Source: Orientia tsutsugamushi (GTDB taxonomy: Bacteria > Pseudomonadota > Alphaproteobacteria > Rickettsiales > Rickettsiaceae). Taken from it: a stretch of 64,000 nucleotides of DNA. A program made the position numbers and the translations under genes. How positions within the stretch are numbered: the stretch's first letter is position 1; each line of letters begins with the position of its first letter. The stretch is from NCBI RefSeq assembly GCF_900327275.1, contig NZ_LS398548.1, positions 2,170,001 through 2,234,000 of the forward strand, written 5' to 3'. The notes beneath the pieces were generated by a model that saw only the letters and a list, made by a program, of their open reading frames with translations, did no database searches and was not told the DNA's origin. Shown in pieces: positions 1 through 8,831 of this stretch.

Positions 1-2
1 AA

Positions 3-1466
3 TTATTGCCGATATGATCTAAGGGAACATATTTTTTTTAACTTTCTAACAACTTTAGTCCAAATCATCTTTGGTAATACAGAAGTAGTACTAAGCTCAA
101 TAAATTTATAATTTACTGGTAGTAAAAATGACGGACTTTTTAGAGGATGCCCATCAATATCTTTAGCAATGCTAATTACAGTACCGATAATCATACTATT
201 ACAAAAATCTGTTTTTGGCAAAATTTGTTTTGCTATTTTAGTAATACGCAATACTGATTTTGAATCAGAAGCAGCCTTAGCTAAAACTAGAGATAATATT
301 ACTCTTTGACTATGACTAAATGGTAAATCTGATGTTAAAATATATTCTGATAAAAAGCTTGCTCTAAACAATGTATTAATCTCTTGAGTATAATTTACAA
401 GAATAATAGATGCTCTAATAATCTGTTCAGTTGCTTCATTAGGTTGTATTAATAATGGTAAAATCATTTTAACATATTGCTCTAAATAACAATCATCTTC
501 CTGCAAATTAACTAATTTAGAACAGTATTTATATAACATGTTATCATTTTTAACAGTATGAAAAAAATTAACAAAGCTATTGTTTAGCTTTTCAACATCT
601 GCAGGTAATTGCTCATTGTTAGGTAAAAAGCAGTTTCGTACATGCACACCTTCCTTAAGCCCATAATTAGAAACTACAACAGTTTTGATATTAAAAACCT
701 CTATTAAAGCTTGTAATATCATTGTTGCATGAGCATTTACTTTAAATTTGCTGCTGCGATAACTTGAATTAATATTTTCTATATTGTCTAACTCAGCAAT
801 ATATAACAGAATATTATTAGCCTGAACTCTAAAGTTGTGTGTATTAATAAGAGGATAGTTAATAAACATCATATAAAATCTAGTAATAATTCGAAACGCT
901 CCTCCAATCAAATATAGATTTTGATAACCAACATTACTAAATTTTTGAATTTGCTCTTTAATAAAATCAATGCTAATAGTTTTCAAATTATTAAGCAGTT
1001 TAGTGCCTAACTGTAATGAAGTACAACTAATAATTTTAGACTGTCGTACTTCAATCAATTCTAAGCTCCCTCCTCCAAGATCAGCTACAATTCCATCTAC
1101 ATCAGGAATTCCAAGCATCAAACCAATAGTAGTTAAATATGCTTCCTGTTCTCCTGAAAGGATTTCTATATCAATTCCATATCTTTGTTGAATAATATCT
1201 TTAAATATTAATGCTTTATGATGCCATCTAAGTACAGCAGTAGCAACGCATTTTACATTTTTAACTCCAATACGGTTAAAAATATGTATAAAATGCTCTA
1301 TAATAAGATATGATTGATGTGTTATATCTATATCATCACATTCTAGTAAGGACCAAATATCGGCTTTAAATTTATCACTGTAAATTTTAGCACTAGCAAT
1401 ATTTAAGTTTTTATATATAGCAGCTCTAATAGCATTTGAACCAATATCCATTACAGCGTAATACAT
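3..1466 (-). CDS. ppx: Exopolyphosphatase / guanosine pentaphosphatase family protein (Ppx/GppA)
   Basis: A complete 487-residue protein. The N-terminus has the ASKHA-fold phosphate loop DIGSNAIR (about residues 7-14) and a second phosphate-binding loop, ADLGGGSLEL, near residue 130; the catalytic-region string SGEQEA lies just before it. These are the hallmarks of the Ppx/GppA family, which splits phosphate from polyphosphate or converts pppGpp to ppGpp in the cytoplasm. The C-terminal part (about 300 to the end) fits the helical HD-like extension of long family members. Its composition and lack of nearby copies mark it as a core gene; the mobile region starts right upstream of it. Which of the two substrates it prefers cannot be read from sequence. 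The ATG at 1466 starts directly with the conserved beta strand, so I keep it. Confidence 0.9.
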   Translation of the reverse strand: MYYAVMDIGSNAIRAAIYKNLNIASAKIYSDKFKADIWSLLECDDIDITHQSYLIIEHFIHIFNRIGVKNVKCVATAVLRWHHKALIFKDIIQQRYGIDIEILSGEQEAYLTTIGLMLGIPDVDGIVADLGGGSLELIEVRQSKIISCTSLQLGTKLLNNLKTISIDFIKEQIQKFSNVGYQNLYLIGGAFRIITRFYMMFINYPLINTHNFRVQANNILLYIAELDNIENINSSYRSSKFKVNAHATMILQALIEVFNIKTVVVSNYGLKEGVHVRNCFLPNNEQLPADVEKLNNSFVNFFHTVKNDNMLYKYCSKLVNLQEDDCYLEQYVKMILPLLIQPNEATEQIIRASIILVNYTQEINTLFRASFLSEYILTSDLPFSHSQRVILSLVLAKAASDSKSVLRITKIAKQILPKTDFCNSMIIGTVISIAKDIDGHPLKSPSFLLPVNYKFIELSTTSVLPKMIWTKVVRKLKKICSLRSYRQ

Positions 1467-1537
1467 ATGTATATTTATATAAATGACTTAGCATTATATA
1501 TATTATAATATTATAATAATTGGTAGTAATTTCATTT

Positions 1538-1665
1538 ATAACACTGGAATATAAAAATGGGAAGTGTAAAAGGTATAGAAAGAGAAAATGTTAAGTTATA
1601 AAGAAAAATTTAAATAAAAGTGGAATGACATAATATTAAAAAATGTATTGTAACAGTATACCATA
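1538..1665 (+). pseudogene. IS982-family 5' end fragment
   Basis: This stretch matches the left end and leader of the intact IS982 copy at 23883-24874 (up to its first transposase codons, with the same run around 'atgtattgtaacagtata'). It stops abruptly and is followed by a 29-bp scrap of traH. The terminal repeat is degenerate. Confidence 0.6.
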
Positions 1666-1694
1666 ATGAAAAAAGTTGGATTAGTCATTTAAAA
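1666..1694 (+). other. 29-bp scar of traH between two IS982 fragments
   Basis: All 29 bases are identical to positions 34675-34703, inside traH (codons for EKSWISHLK). Here the scrap sits alone between an IS982 left-end fragment on one side and an inverted IS982 right end on the other, so a transfer operon probably once stood here and was deleted between IS copies. Confidence 0.7.
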
Positions 1695-2108
1695 CGTCAA
1701 TTTAGGATAAGAAGTCAGGAGAAGAAGAAGAGATAAGATGGGGATTAAGTTTAGAGATAGAATAACTAGCAAGAGAAGCAATTATATGAACAAAGAAATT
1801 AAAAGGAGAACGGTGTTTAGTATGCTCTAAATGCATATGTTTTTTTAGCACATTAAAGACAGACTCAATTAAAGAACGTTTATTTAATAACCGCTTATCT
1901 TGTATATCCAATAAATATGTTTTCATATCTTTACGAAGATTAGTTAATAAACGTAGACCATTGGTCAGCAGTTGATGAAATAACTCTTTAGATATGTAAG
2001 CTTTATCAGCAAGCAATTTACCAGATAAACCTTTAGAAAAAACTGAAGCTACAGATATGTTGCTTTTATTGCCTTTAGTAATTTTAACTGACATTATTTC
2101 GCCTTTAT
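1693..2108 (-). pseudogene. IS982-family transposase, C-terminal fragment
   Basis: Minus-strand reading gives the last ~145 residues of the IS982 transposase (KITKGNKS, KAYISKELFHQLL, LEHTKHRSPFNF), ending near the terminal repeat AACGTCAATTTAGGATAAG at 1693. The 5' part of the gene is cut off by the IS5-family element that begins at 2109. Not functional. Confidence 0.75.
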
Positions 2109-2955
2109 TAGACCTCTTTCGAAACTGGTTAATGTAGTTCAAAATTATAAATGCCAGAGATCAAATAAAATCTAAGACCGAATCTTTATTTGTCAGCAAT
2201 AATTTTGAACCGTTTTAGCATACCAATAACGTTTTCATTGACAACTCTTTCTCATGCTAATCTACGATTATTCTTTTTATCATTTTTAGTTAAAGGATGT
2301 CTCTTGCTTTTTTTCTTTGGTAATGCAGAATTATTGTGAATTTTTTGTATGCCTTGATATCCTGTATCAGTAATCACTTTTACCTTAGGATGGATAAGAA
2401 TTTTGGATTTCTTAAATAATCTAAAGTCATGTTTTTTACCGTTAGAAAAATCTGTACATATTACTTGGCGCGTTTTCTTATCTACCACTATTTGAGTTTT
2501 TAGTGTATGCCTTTTCTTCTTTCCTGAATAATAGAATTTTTGTTTTTTTTAGGTCTTTCTATAGGACTCTCAGTAGCATCAATCAAGACTACTTCATAAT
2601 TCATATCACTCTTCATTAAAGCTTTACGGCCTGGAAGAGCAAAGTTTGGGTGTTTAACTAGGGTGTCTTCTACCCATTTTACAGCTTTATATGCTCAACT
2701 TTCACTAATCCCATAGTTCTGACCTATATGGAAATAAGTACAGTATTCTCTAAGGTATTCTAAGGCCATCAGCAACTGTTCCTCCAAATTAAGCTTATTT
2801 TTACGCCCACCTTTTGATTTCTTAAGACCGTTAGCTTTCCTCAAAATATTCACCATCTTTGAAAATGTTTCCTTACTTACTCCTGTTAATCGACTAAATT
2901 TTTCATCCTTTAACTCTTTAATCTGATCGAATTTCATTATTACTTCAAATCAGAT
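2109..2955 (-). pseudogene. IS5-family transposase, broken, inserted in IS982
   Basis: Left end carries the terminal repeat TAGACCTCTTTCGAAACTGG. The minus-strand reading begins at 2937 with MKFDQIKELKDEKFSRLTGV, a helix-turn-helix N-terminus, and continues into a DDE catalytic region (DKKTRQVICTDFSNGKKHDF, VITDTGYQG). It is split by frameshifts and stops, for example at about 2694 and 2488, so it is dead. The far end lacks the expected terminal repeat and runs straight into another IS982 fragment at 2963. Confidence 0.75.
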
Positions 2956-2962
2956 ATTTATA

Positions 2963-3398
2963 AACGCTAATTTAGGATAAGGGATTAGAAGAGAAAGAAG
3001 AAGAGATAAGATGGGGATTAAGTTTAGAGATAGAATAACTAGCAAGAGAAGCAATTATATGAATAAAGAAATTAAGAGGAGAACGGTGTCTAGTATGCTC
3101 TAAAAGCATATGTTTTTTTAGTACATTAAAGACAGACTCAATTAAAGAACGTTTATTTAATAACCGATTATCTTGTATGTCCAATAAATATGTTTTCATA
3201 TCTTTACGAAGATTAGTAAATAAACGTAAACCATTGGTCAGCAGTTAATGAAATAATTCTTTAGATATGTAAGCTTTATCACTAAACAATTTACCAGATA
3301 AGCCTTTAGAAAAAAACGAAGATACAGATAGGTCGCTTTTATTGCTTTTAGTAATTTTAACTGACATTATTTCGCCTTTATTATTGATTATAAGATGT
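2963..3398 (-). pseudogene. Second IS982-family transposase C-terminal fragment
   Basis: Starts with the IS982 end AACGCTAATTTAGGATAAG and reads on the minus strand as the transposase C-terminus (SLIESVFNVLKKHM, LEHTRHRSPLNFF), with a stop near 3248. It is truncated at about 3398, at the codons for the LHLIINN region of the intact copy. With the fragment at 1693-2108 this makes two IS982 right ends in the same direction around an IS5 copy, pointing to repeated insertion and deletion. Confidence 0.7.
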
Positions 3399-3470
3399 GC
3401 TATAGGAAAAATTGGTCTTCTAAGGCAGATAGTATAAGTATGAAGATTTATATAGGTTTGGCATAATGAT

Positions 3471-3500
3471 TTTTGTCAACCTTTTGTCAACCTTTTGAAC
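3471..3500 (+). repeat. Tandem 11-bp repeats upstream of replication gene (possible iterons)
   Basis: Two exact copies of TTTTGTCAACC (3471-3481, 3482-3492) followed by a partial third (TTTTGAAC). They lie about 75 bp upstream of the DnaA_N-type initiator start. Short direct repeats next to a Rep gene are the usual form of an iteron origin, but two and a half copies is a weak case. Confidence 0.4.
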
Positions 3501-3574
3501 AAAAATTTGATGGTAATTTGTAAAAAAATTATTTTCAAAAACACCTACTATAGCTGTATTTTTGGAGATGAAAA

Positions 3575-5287
3575 ATGCGACCTGTAGTATTCGACTTTTT
3601 AACCAATGGTTGTAATTTTGTTAAAAATAATAGTAACAATAATGACACAATATTTTATAACTTTATTGGAAATATCATTCCACCAGAATGGAGAAAGCTA
3701 ACTGGAGATAATGGAAAAGCATTAAGTAAAACATCTAAACAGCTTTTATCCTTTATAGTATATAGACTATATATCTATTACAACAAAGATATAGATGAAT
3801 TACAGGAAAGTTATCAGCTTTATGAAGATAAGCTGAATGTTGGTCAAAGAAGAGTTAGGCAATGCTTGGTTGAATTAAGAAATGCAGGTTTTATTAAAGT
3901 TGAAAATAGAACAATAATTAAAGGCAATCTCAAGTTACGTAATGTTCTTTGTGTAAAACTTCTAAAAAATTTTCAGCGTTTCACTGAAAAAGAAAAAAAA
4001 GAAGAAAAAATTGTCCTTCTGCAACAAAAAAATTTTCACATCAATTTGCAAGAATTTGCAGGTGAACCTGCAAAAAATTGCAGCTACATATATAGATATA
4101 ATAATAATAAAAAAAATAATAATAGATCTAGATCTACTGAAGATAAGTTAATAGAGAATGATCAAAATAAAAATGAAGATCAACAGCAAAATTTGAAGTT
4201 TAAATATACGGAATCTGATGATTTTATAGAAATTGAGTTAGTAGGAAATGAAAAAGAAAATCAACAGCAACAACAGAATTTGAATTCCTATGAGCTTAGT
4301 GATTTTAGCAATAAAAAGCTATCAAACAAGGATTATGAGCAAAATAGTGAGTTAGTAACTCCAGTTATTACTAAGGATTTAGAGGTTGAAAAGAATAAAT
4401 GCTGTCCCAAAAGAAAAAGACTAGCAGATTATTATCCACTAACACCAGAAGATGCAATTATACTACAACGTATGTCTAGTAGAAGCTTCAACATATACTT
4501 CATAAATCAATTACTGTTGAAGTTATCAAATAAATATCCAAACCGTCATTTTGTAAATAAGATAGCAGTGCTAAACTATATGGCAAAAGCCTTAGCAAAT
4601 GAATTACTAACTACTGATCAGGCTAATAGTGGAAATTTTTTTAATGATGTAGGAAGATTTAAAGAACAGTATCTAGCAAACATTGAATCTGGTACAGATC
4701 GTAGTATGAAGGCTCAGTTGAAGCGTAAAATAGCTGGAGTCTTTGAAGCAGATATGGCTTATCAAATTTTAACATCTTGTGATTTTGTAGCAGCGGTTAA
4801 AAACAAATATTACATCAAGTTGATTAAGAATATTACACTGTCAGATCATATTAAATTCAAGATATTACAGGAGATACGAGCTGTACATGGCAACGATATT
4901 GAGCTGTTACAAGTTATACCATTTGATGAATCAAAACAAGTTACAAATAGCACAACTGAGTATCAAAAAACAACAATTTTACAGCAACAAATAAGTGACG
5001 AAGATTACCTTTCAGAACTTAGTAAAGAGCTAGGCTCCAACTCGATTTGGTACAAAGTACGAGAATCTTTGATTAAAAGTTATGGTCAAGCTATCGATAA
5101 GTCATGGTTTAGCAAATTAGAAGTTATAAATGAAGATAGTGTTAACAAAAAAATATTCATCAAAGCAAAAACAGAATTTGAAGATAGTTACATCAGAGAG
5201 AACTATCTGAAAGATCTTGAGTCCTCTTTTAAAGCTCAGGGATTTTCTTTCGAGTTAGTTAAGTTTAGTAATTTTAATAAAATTTAA
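3575..5287 (+). CDS. RAGE replication initiator-like protein with C-terminal DnaA domain I
   Basis: 570 residues. Residues ~35-130 look like a winged-helix DNA-binding region (PPEWRKLTGDNGKALSKTSK through VRQCLVELRNAGFIKVENR), as in plasmid initiators. A low-complexity Asn/Gln/Lys-rich linker follows (~165-275). The C-terminus (~483-560; W492, then SWFSKLEV and FEDSYIRENYLKDLE) matches the DnaA N-terminal domain, the part of DnaA that contacts DnaB. There is no AAA+ ATPase domain, so it is not chromosomal DnaA. DnaB follows after 8 bases, so the two probably form one operon that loads the helicase on the element's own origin. The RBS is GGAG at 3564-3567. The copy in the right arm survives only as 3' scraps (60105-60249, 60681-60779), making this the only intact one here. 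Confidence 0.75.
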   Translation: MRPVVFDFLTNGCNFVKNNSNNNDTIFYNFIGNIIPPEWRKLTGDNGKALSKTSKQLLSFIVYRLYIYYNKDIDELQESYQLYEDKLNVGQRRVRQCLVELRNAGFIKVENRTIIKGNLKLRNVLCVKLLKNFQRFTEKEKKEEKIVLLQQKNFHINLQEFAGEPAKNCSYIYRYNNNKKNNNRSRSTEDKLIENDQNKNEDQQQNLKFKYTESDDFIEIELVGNEKENQQQQQNLNSYELSDFSNKKLSNKDYEQNSELVTPVITKDLEVEKNKCCPKRKRLADYYPLTPEDAIILQRMSSRSFNIYFINQLLLKLSNKYPNRHFVNKIAVLNYMAKALANELLTTDQANSGNFFNDVGRFKEQYLANIESGTDRSMKAQLKRKIAGVFEADMAYQILTSCDFVAAVKNKYYIKLIKNITLSDHIKFKILQEIRAVHGNDIELLQVIPFDESKQVTNSTTEYQKTTILQQQISDEDYLSELSKELGSNSIWYKVRESLIKSYGQAIDKSWFSKLEVINEDSVNKKIFIKAKTEFEDSYIRENYLKDLESSFKAQGFSFELVKFSNFNKI

Positions 5288-5295
5288 AGAGTGAT

Positions 5296-6732
5296 ATGGA
5301 AAAAGATCTTGCAAAGATTGCTCCAAATAATATTCAAGCAGAGCAAATGATACTTGGAGCAATTCTGATTAACAATCGTGCGCTATATAACATTAACGAA
5401 TTTTTACTGCCAGAACATTTTTATGAACCATTACATGGCAAAATATACAAGTCAATTAATCTCATTATTAGTAAAGGAATTAGCGCTACTGTAATTTCGC
5501 TCAAAAATATGCTAGGCAATGAACTCACATTTGATGAAATAGGTGGAGTAGATTATCTAGCTAAACTTACAACGTTAGCATTAAGTATAGTTAATGTTAA
5601 TGAGTACGGCAAAATAGTATATGATCTTGCGCTGAGGTGTTATTTAATTGAAATTGGAGAAAAAATAGTAACAAATGCGTATTCTTCTACTTTAGCAGAT
5701 TTAGCTATAAGTCAGATCGAAACTGCTGAATCTCAATTATATGATCTAGGTTCAAGGGGAACTTTAAGTAAAGGATTTACAAAATTACAAACTTCAATTG
5801 AAGAATCATGGACATCAATTTCATCTGCTATTAAAAATAAAAACTCTATTAACGGTATTAGTAGTGGACTACTTGACCTTGATTCAAAGCTTGGAGGATT
5901 TAAAAATTCTGACCTAATAATATTAGCTGGCAGGCCATCAATGGGTAAAACTGCTTTAGGAGTTAACTTAGCAATAAATGCTTGTAAATATTTTCTTACT
6001 CAAAAAAATACTAAAGATAATGTAGTGCCATCAGTTGGATTCTTTTCTTTAGAAATGTCATCTCAGCAAATCTCTACTCGAATTCTTTCTATAGAATCAG
6101 AAATTAATAGCTCTGCATTATTTAACGGTAAAATAGATGAACAAGATGTTGATAAGTTAAAGACTGTACAAGACCAAATACAAAAGTGGAATTTTTTTAT
6201 AGATGATGCTCCAGCAATCTCGATATCTGCAATTAGATCTCGAGCTCGTAGACTTAAACGTACTCATAATTTAGCAATATTATTTATTGATTATTTACAG
6301 CTAATAAAAATTGATTCCAGAGGAAGTCAGTATAATCGAGTACAGGAGATTTCTGAAATTACTCAGAGCTTAAAAGCTCTTGCTAAAGAGCTCAATATTT
6401 CAATCATTGCGTTATCTCAATTGTCTAGAGCTGTAGAACAAAGGTCAGATAAAAAGCCTATTCTCTCAGATCTACGAGAATCAGGCTCAATTGAACAGGA
6501 CGCCGATATTGTAATGCTTATATATCGTGACGAATATTACTTGTCTAGATCAGAACCAGATCGAGGTACTCCAGAATACACAGAATGGAAAGCTAGACAA
6601 AATAAATGTTATAACACTGCTGAAATAATTGTTGCTAAACACCGTAATGAGCCAGTTGGTACAGTGAAGTTGCACTATAATAGTAGGTATTCTAAATTTG
6701 GCAATATTGTTAAAAACTCTCAGCAATGTTAA
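5296..6732 (+). CDS. dnaB: Replicative DNA helicase DnaB (RAGE copy, left arm)
   Basis: 478 residues, a normal DnaB length. An N-terminal DnaB_N domain (~8-110; IQAEQMILGAILIN) is followed by the RecA-like core with Walker A GRPSMGKT at 212-219, Walker B-like ILFIDYLQL and the C-terminal RESGSIEQDADIVMLI motif. The hexameric 5'-3' helicase opens the fork. It sits 8 bases after the DnaA_N-type initiator and is nearly identical to the copy at 58668-60104, differing at only a handful of residues. It most likely serves element replication; the chromosomal dnaB would lie elsewhere. No frameshift or truncation is seen. Confidence 0.92.
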   Translation: MEKDLAKIAPNNIQAEQMILGAILINNRALYNINEFLLPEHFYEPLHGKIYKSINLIISKGISATVISLKNMLGNELTFDEIGGVDYLAKLTTLALSIVNVNEYGKIVYDLALRCYLIEIGEKIVTNAYSSTLADLAISQIETAESQLYDLGSRGTLSKGFTKLQTSIEESWTSISSAIKNKNSINGISSGLLDLDSKLGGFKNSDLIILAGRPSMGKTALGVNLAINACKYFLTQKNTKDNVVPSVGFFSLEMSSQQISTRILSIESEINSSALFNGKIDEQDVDKLKTVQDQIQKWNFFIDDAPAISISAIRSRARRLKRTHNLAILFIDYLQLIKIDSRGSQYNRVQEISEITQSLKALAKELNISIIALSQLSRAVEQRSDKKPILSDLRESGSIEQDADIVMLIYRDEYYLSRSEPDRGTPEYTEWKARQNKCYNTAEIIVAKHRNEPVGTVKLHYNSRYSKFGNIVKNSQQC

Positions 6733-6888
6733 TAAACGCTAGATTATGCATAAGATGAAAAAATGCTGGTCCAAAAAAAAAATTACAGCAAAATTTTACT
6801 CATTAACACCAGAGATATGCAACTCAAGATTAGTTTTTTTTGGCATCGTGATAACTGAATTCAAAAAATTTATAATTTAATTTGCTTC

Positions 6889-7015
6889 TTTTCCAGTTTT
6901 TATCTGGGATTGGAGTATACAAAAAGTTTAAATTATGGTATAATTTATTAATAACCATTTAGAGGTGGCCAATGATAGATTTTTATAGTGAGAGCTTAAT
7001 AAATAAGCTGTTCAG
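6889..7015 (+). repeat. Promoter-leader cassette, copy 1 (ankyrin gene)
   Basis: This ~130-bp stretch (promoter, RBS and first ~14 codons, MIDFYSESLINKLF) is repeated before the unrelated SpoT-type gene at 9618-9768, at roughly 85% identity by eye, and again in both right-arm copies (53505-53655 and 58385-58510, minus strand). Similarity stops after the shared codons, so it acts as a swappable 5' module. Confidence 0.75.
6916..6944 (+). promoter_or_regulatory. Predicted sigma-70-type promoter of the ankyrin gene
   Basis: A perfect -10 box TATAAT (6939-6944) lies 17 bases after a fair -35 box TATACA (6916-6921). The gene start is 28 bases downstream. The same arrangement (TATATA, 17 bases, TATAAT) is at 9659-9687 before the SpoT-type gene. 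Confidence 0.55.
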
Positions 7016-7601
7016 AAGCAAAGTACAGCAGCTTATTAATAAGGATAGTACACTTGTCAATTCAAAATATAAAGACGGTACTACAGCTTTATCTGTTGCT
7101 TTGAAATATAAGAATCTACCTATTGCCGAGATTTTACTAAGCAATGGAGCTAACATAAACGCACAAGATAATGATGGGCACACCGCTTTACATCTTGTTG
7201 TGGATACAATTCAAGTATATTATGAATTTTTCGAAAAATATCCTACCTATTGCAATGATCATATAGCATTACTGCTACAATATAATGCTGATGTAAATAT
7301 CGAGAATAATCAAGGTAATACACCTTTATCTGATGCTGTTGAATGCAAATGTGTAGAACCTTTAGCAATTATGCTAAAACATAATTCTACTGGTATTAAT
7401 AAAAAATATGATGAAGGAGAAACGCTACTACATATTGCTGTTCGTAATAAAATCATAGATATTATACAGCTTTTGATTGATTATGGAGCAGATATTGATG
7501 CAAAAGATGATAACGGCATGACTACTATAGATTATGCTGCTAAAAGCGGTAATGCAGATGTATTCAACTTTCTAACGGAACAATCGGTCCCATGGTATTA
7601 G
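6972..7601 (+). CDS. Ankyrin-repeat protein (left arm copy)
   Basis: 209 residues made almost wholly of ankyrin repeats: DGTTALSVALKYKNLPIAEI, DNDGHTALHLVV, NNQGNTPLSDAVE, EGETLLHIAVRNKIIDIIQL and DNGMTTIDYAAKSGNADVF. Ankyrin proteins of Orientia are known type I-secreted effectors that bind host proteins, often with a C-terminal F-box-like segment; this one ends right after the last repeat (SVPWY) and has no F-box-like tail. The first 14 residues (MIDFYSESLINKLF) are not ankyrin and are shared with the SpoT-type hydrolase nearby. It is identical over all 209 residues to the copy at 57799-58428. An AGAGGTGG RBS precedes the ATG. Confidence 0.85.
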   Translation: MIDFYSESLINKLFRSKVQQLINKDSTLVNSKYKDGTTALSVALKYKNLPIAEILLSNGANINAQDNDGHTALHLVVDTIQVYYEFFEKYPTYCNDHIALLLQYNADVNIENNQGNTPLSDAVECKCVEPLAIMLKHNSTGINKKYDEGETLLHIAVRNKIIDIIQLLIDYGADIDAKDDNGMTTIDYAAKSGNADVFNFLTEQSVPWY

Positions 7602-7647
7602 GTTTTAACAGATAGCTAATATGTTAATATTAAAAAGAGAAGTTAAT

Positions 7648-8151
7648 ATGAATGTTTTGAAATTACTTTTACAACCGGGTTATGCTGTTATATTAGCATT
7701 CGTTGTATTATCTTCACCATCGATATGTACAGCGAATAATAATGTAAACTTCAATGCCTCTAAAGGTGGTATTGATACTTCGCAATTCTATATAAAATTT
7801 TCAACTGGTATTGTTACTAACTACGATACATTAGAAGCTGGAATTGGTTATAGATTAAATCGGCACAGAATGGATGTAAGATTAGGATTTATGTGTCATC
7901 ACAACTGTAGAGATAACTTTATTCAAGGAAATTATTATTACAATATAATTGAAGGTAACAAAGCATCAATTTTTGTTACAGGTGGCCTAGTATCAGCTTT
8001 CAATAGTGATAGCGGTACTGGTATAGACTTAGGAGTTGGTACAACAATAAACTTATCAAGAGATACATATTTGGACATTGAATGTAGCACAATGGCTAAC
8101 TATAGACCACTTCCTATTCATATACGATTTGGATTGCGGGTTCATCTTTAA
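7648..8151 (+). CDS. Small outer membrane beta-barrel-like protein (left arm copy)
   Basis: About 167 residues. The N-terminus is a signal peptide (hydrophobic VILAFVVLSSPSICTA, likely cut after CTA), followed by alternating short beta-strand-like stretches (FYIKFSTGIV, LEAGIGYRL, MDVRLGFMCH, ASIFVTGGLVSAF, TGIDLGVGTTINL, LPIHIRFGLRVHL) ending in a hydrophobic-aromatic-like C-terminus, as in small porin-like barrels. I place the start at 7648, which has GAGAAG upstream, rather than at an in-frame ATG at 7621. It follows the ankyrin gene by about 45 bases and may share its promoter. The copy at 57249-57752 differs by one residue. Function beyond surface location is unknown. Confidence 0.65.
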   Translation: MNVLKLLLQPGYAVILAFVVLSSPSICTANNNVNFNASKGGIDTSQFYIKFSTGIVTNYDTLEAGIGYRLNRHRMDVRLGFMCHHNCRDNFIQGNYYYNIIEGNKASIFVTGGLVSAFNSDSGTGIDLGVGTTINLSRDTYLDIECSTMANYRPLPIHIRFGLRVHL

Positions 8152-8214
8152 TTGCTAAGCTCAGGTCAAGTAGTTAGTTCGAATAGTTAGTAATGATTAG
8201 CTCATTAACAGGAT

Positions 8215-8465
8215 TGCGTTGTTCATTGATTGAGTATATAATCCAATATGAGTAATGAAGAAGTCTTTTTTACAGCGTGATAACTAGTAATTAAGTCGAG
8301 ATTAATATCAGAAAAAAACATTGTTTAAACAGATGCCTAACTTGAAAAAATAAAGCCCCACCTCCAAGGAATGGTTCATAGTAATTATAGTATGGCCCTG
8401 AAGGAAGATGCTCTATTAATCTATTAACAATTCTCCTTTTGCCTCCAACTCAATGGAGAAAAGGC
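8215..8465 (-). pseudogene. Dam-type DNA adenine methylase remnant (left arm)
   Basis: Minus-strand reading gives VGGKRRIVN, HYNYYEPFLGGGALFF and a frameshifted SDIN, the N-terminal signature of D12-class N6-adenine methylases (FxGG AdoMet loop). Only about 80 residues are left; a stop replaces the Trp before VGG and a frameshift lies in the T-run before SDIN. The right arm holds the same remnant at 56937-57187, so the decay predates the duplication. Confidence 0.7.
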
Positions 8466-8831
8466 TTTGGTTCATTAGAAATTGCTATTGACACAAGAAT
8501 TTTTGATTAATTAAATCTCTACTATGAATTATAGCAGAAAATAAGCCTTAAAGCCAGTAATAATAACTGCTACAGAACTTTTTTATAAATCTTTTTTGAA
8601 TGATATTTTTGTAGCTAGAGATACAATGTGATAATTTCGCATCTATTTTAAAAATTTCATAATTATGACAAAAAGTCATGTACTGATAAAAATCTAAATG
8701 ATACTGTATACCTGATATTATCTGAGATTCAAGATTTAGATAATGTTCGGATAGAGATTAAAAGCGTAAACGATCAAAATTTATTCTTTAATCTCTAGCT
8801 GCTATATAAACTAATACAGCAGGAGGATTCT
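8466..8831. other. Non-coding leader region with conserved stem-loop
   Basis: No gene seen. The part from about 8595 to 8790 is conserved in the right arm, where it occurs twice (55364-55540 and 56629-56805). It includes a small inverted repeat, ATTATCT (8717-8723) against AGATAAT (8738-8744). The downstream gene has an excellent RBS, AGGAGG, at 8821-8826. Confidence 0.5.

Noticed and set aside
3575-5287. Chromosomal DnaA
   Set aside because: Only the N-terminal DnaA domain is present, at the C-terminus; the AAA+ ATPase and DNA-binding domains of DnaA are missing.
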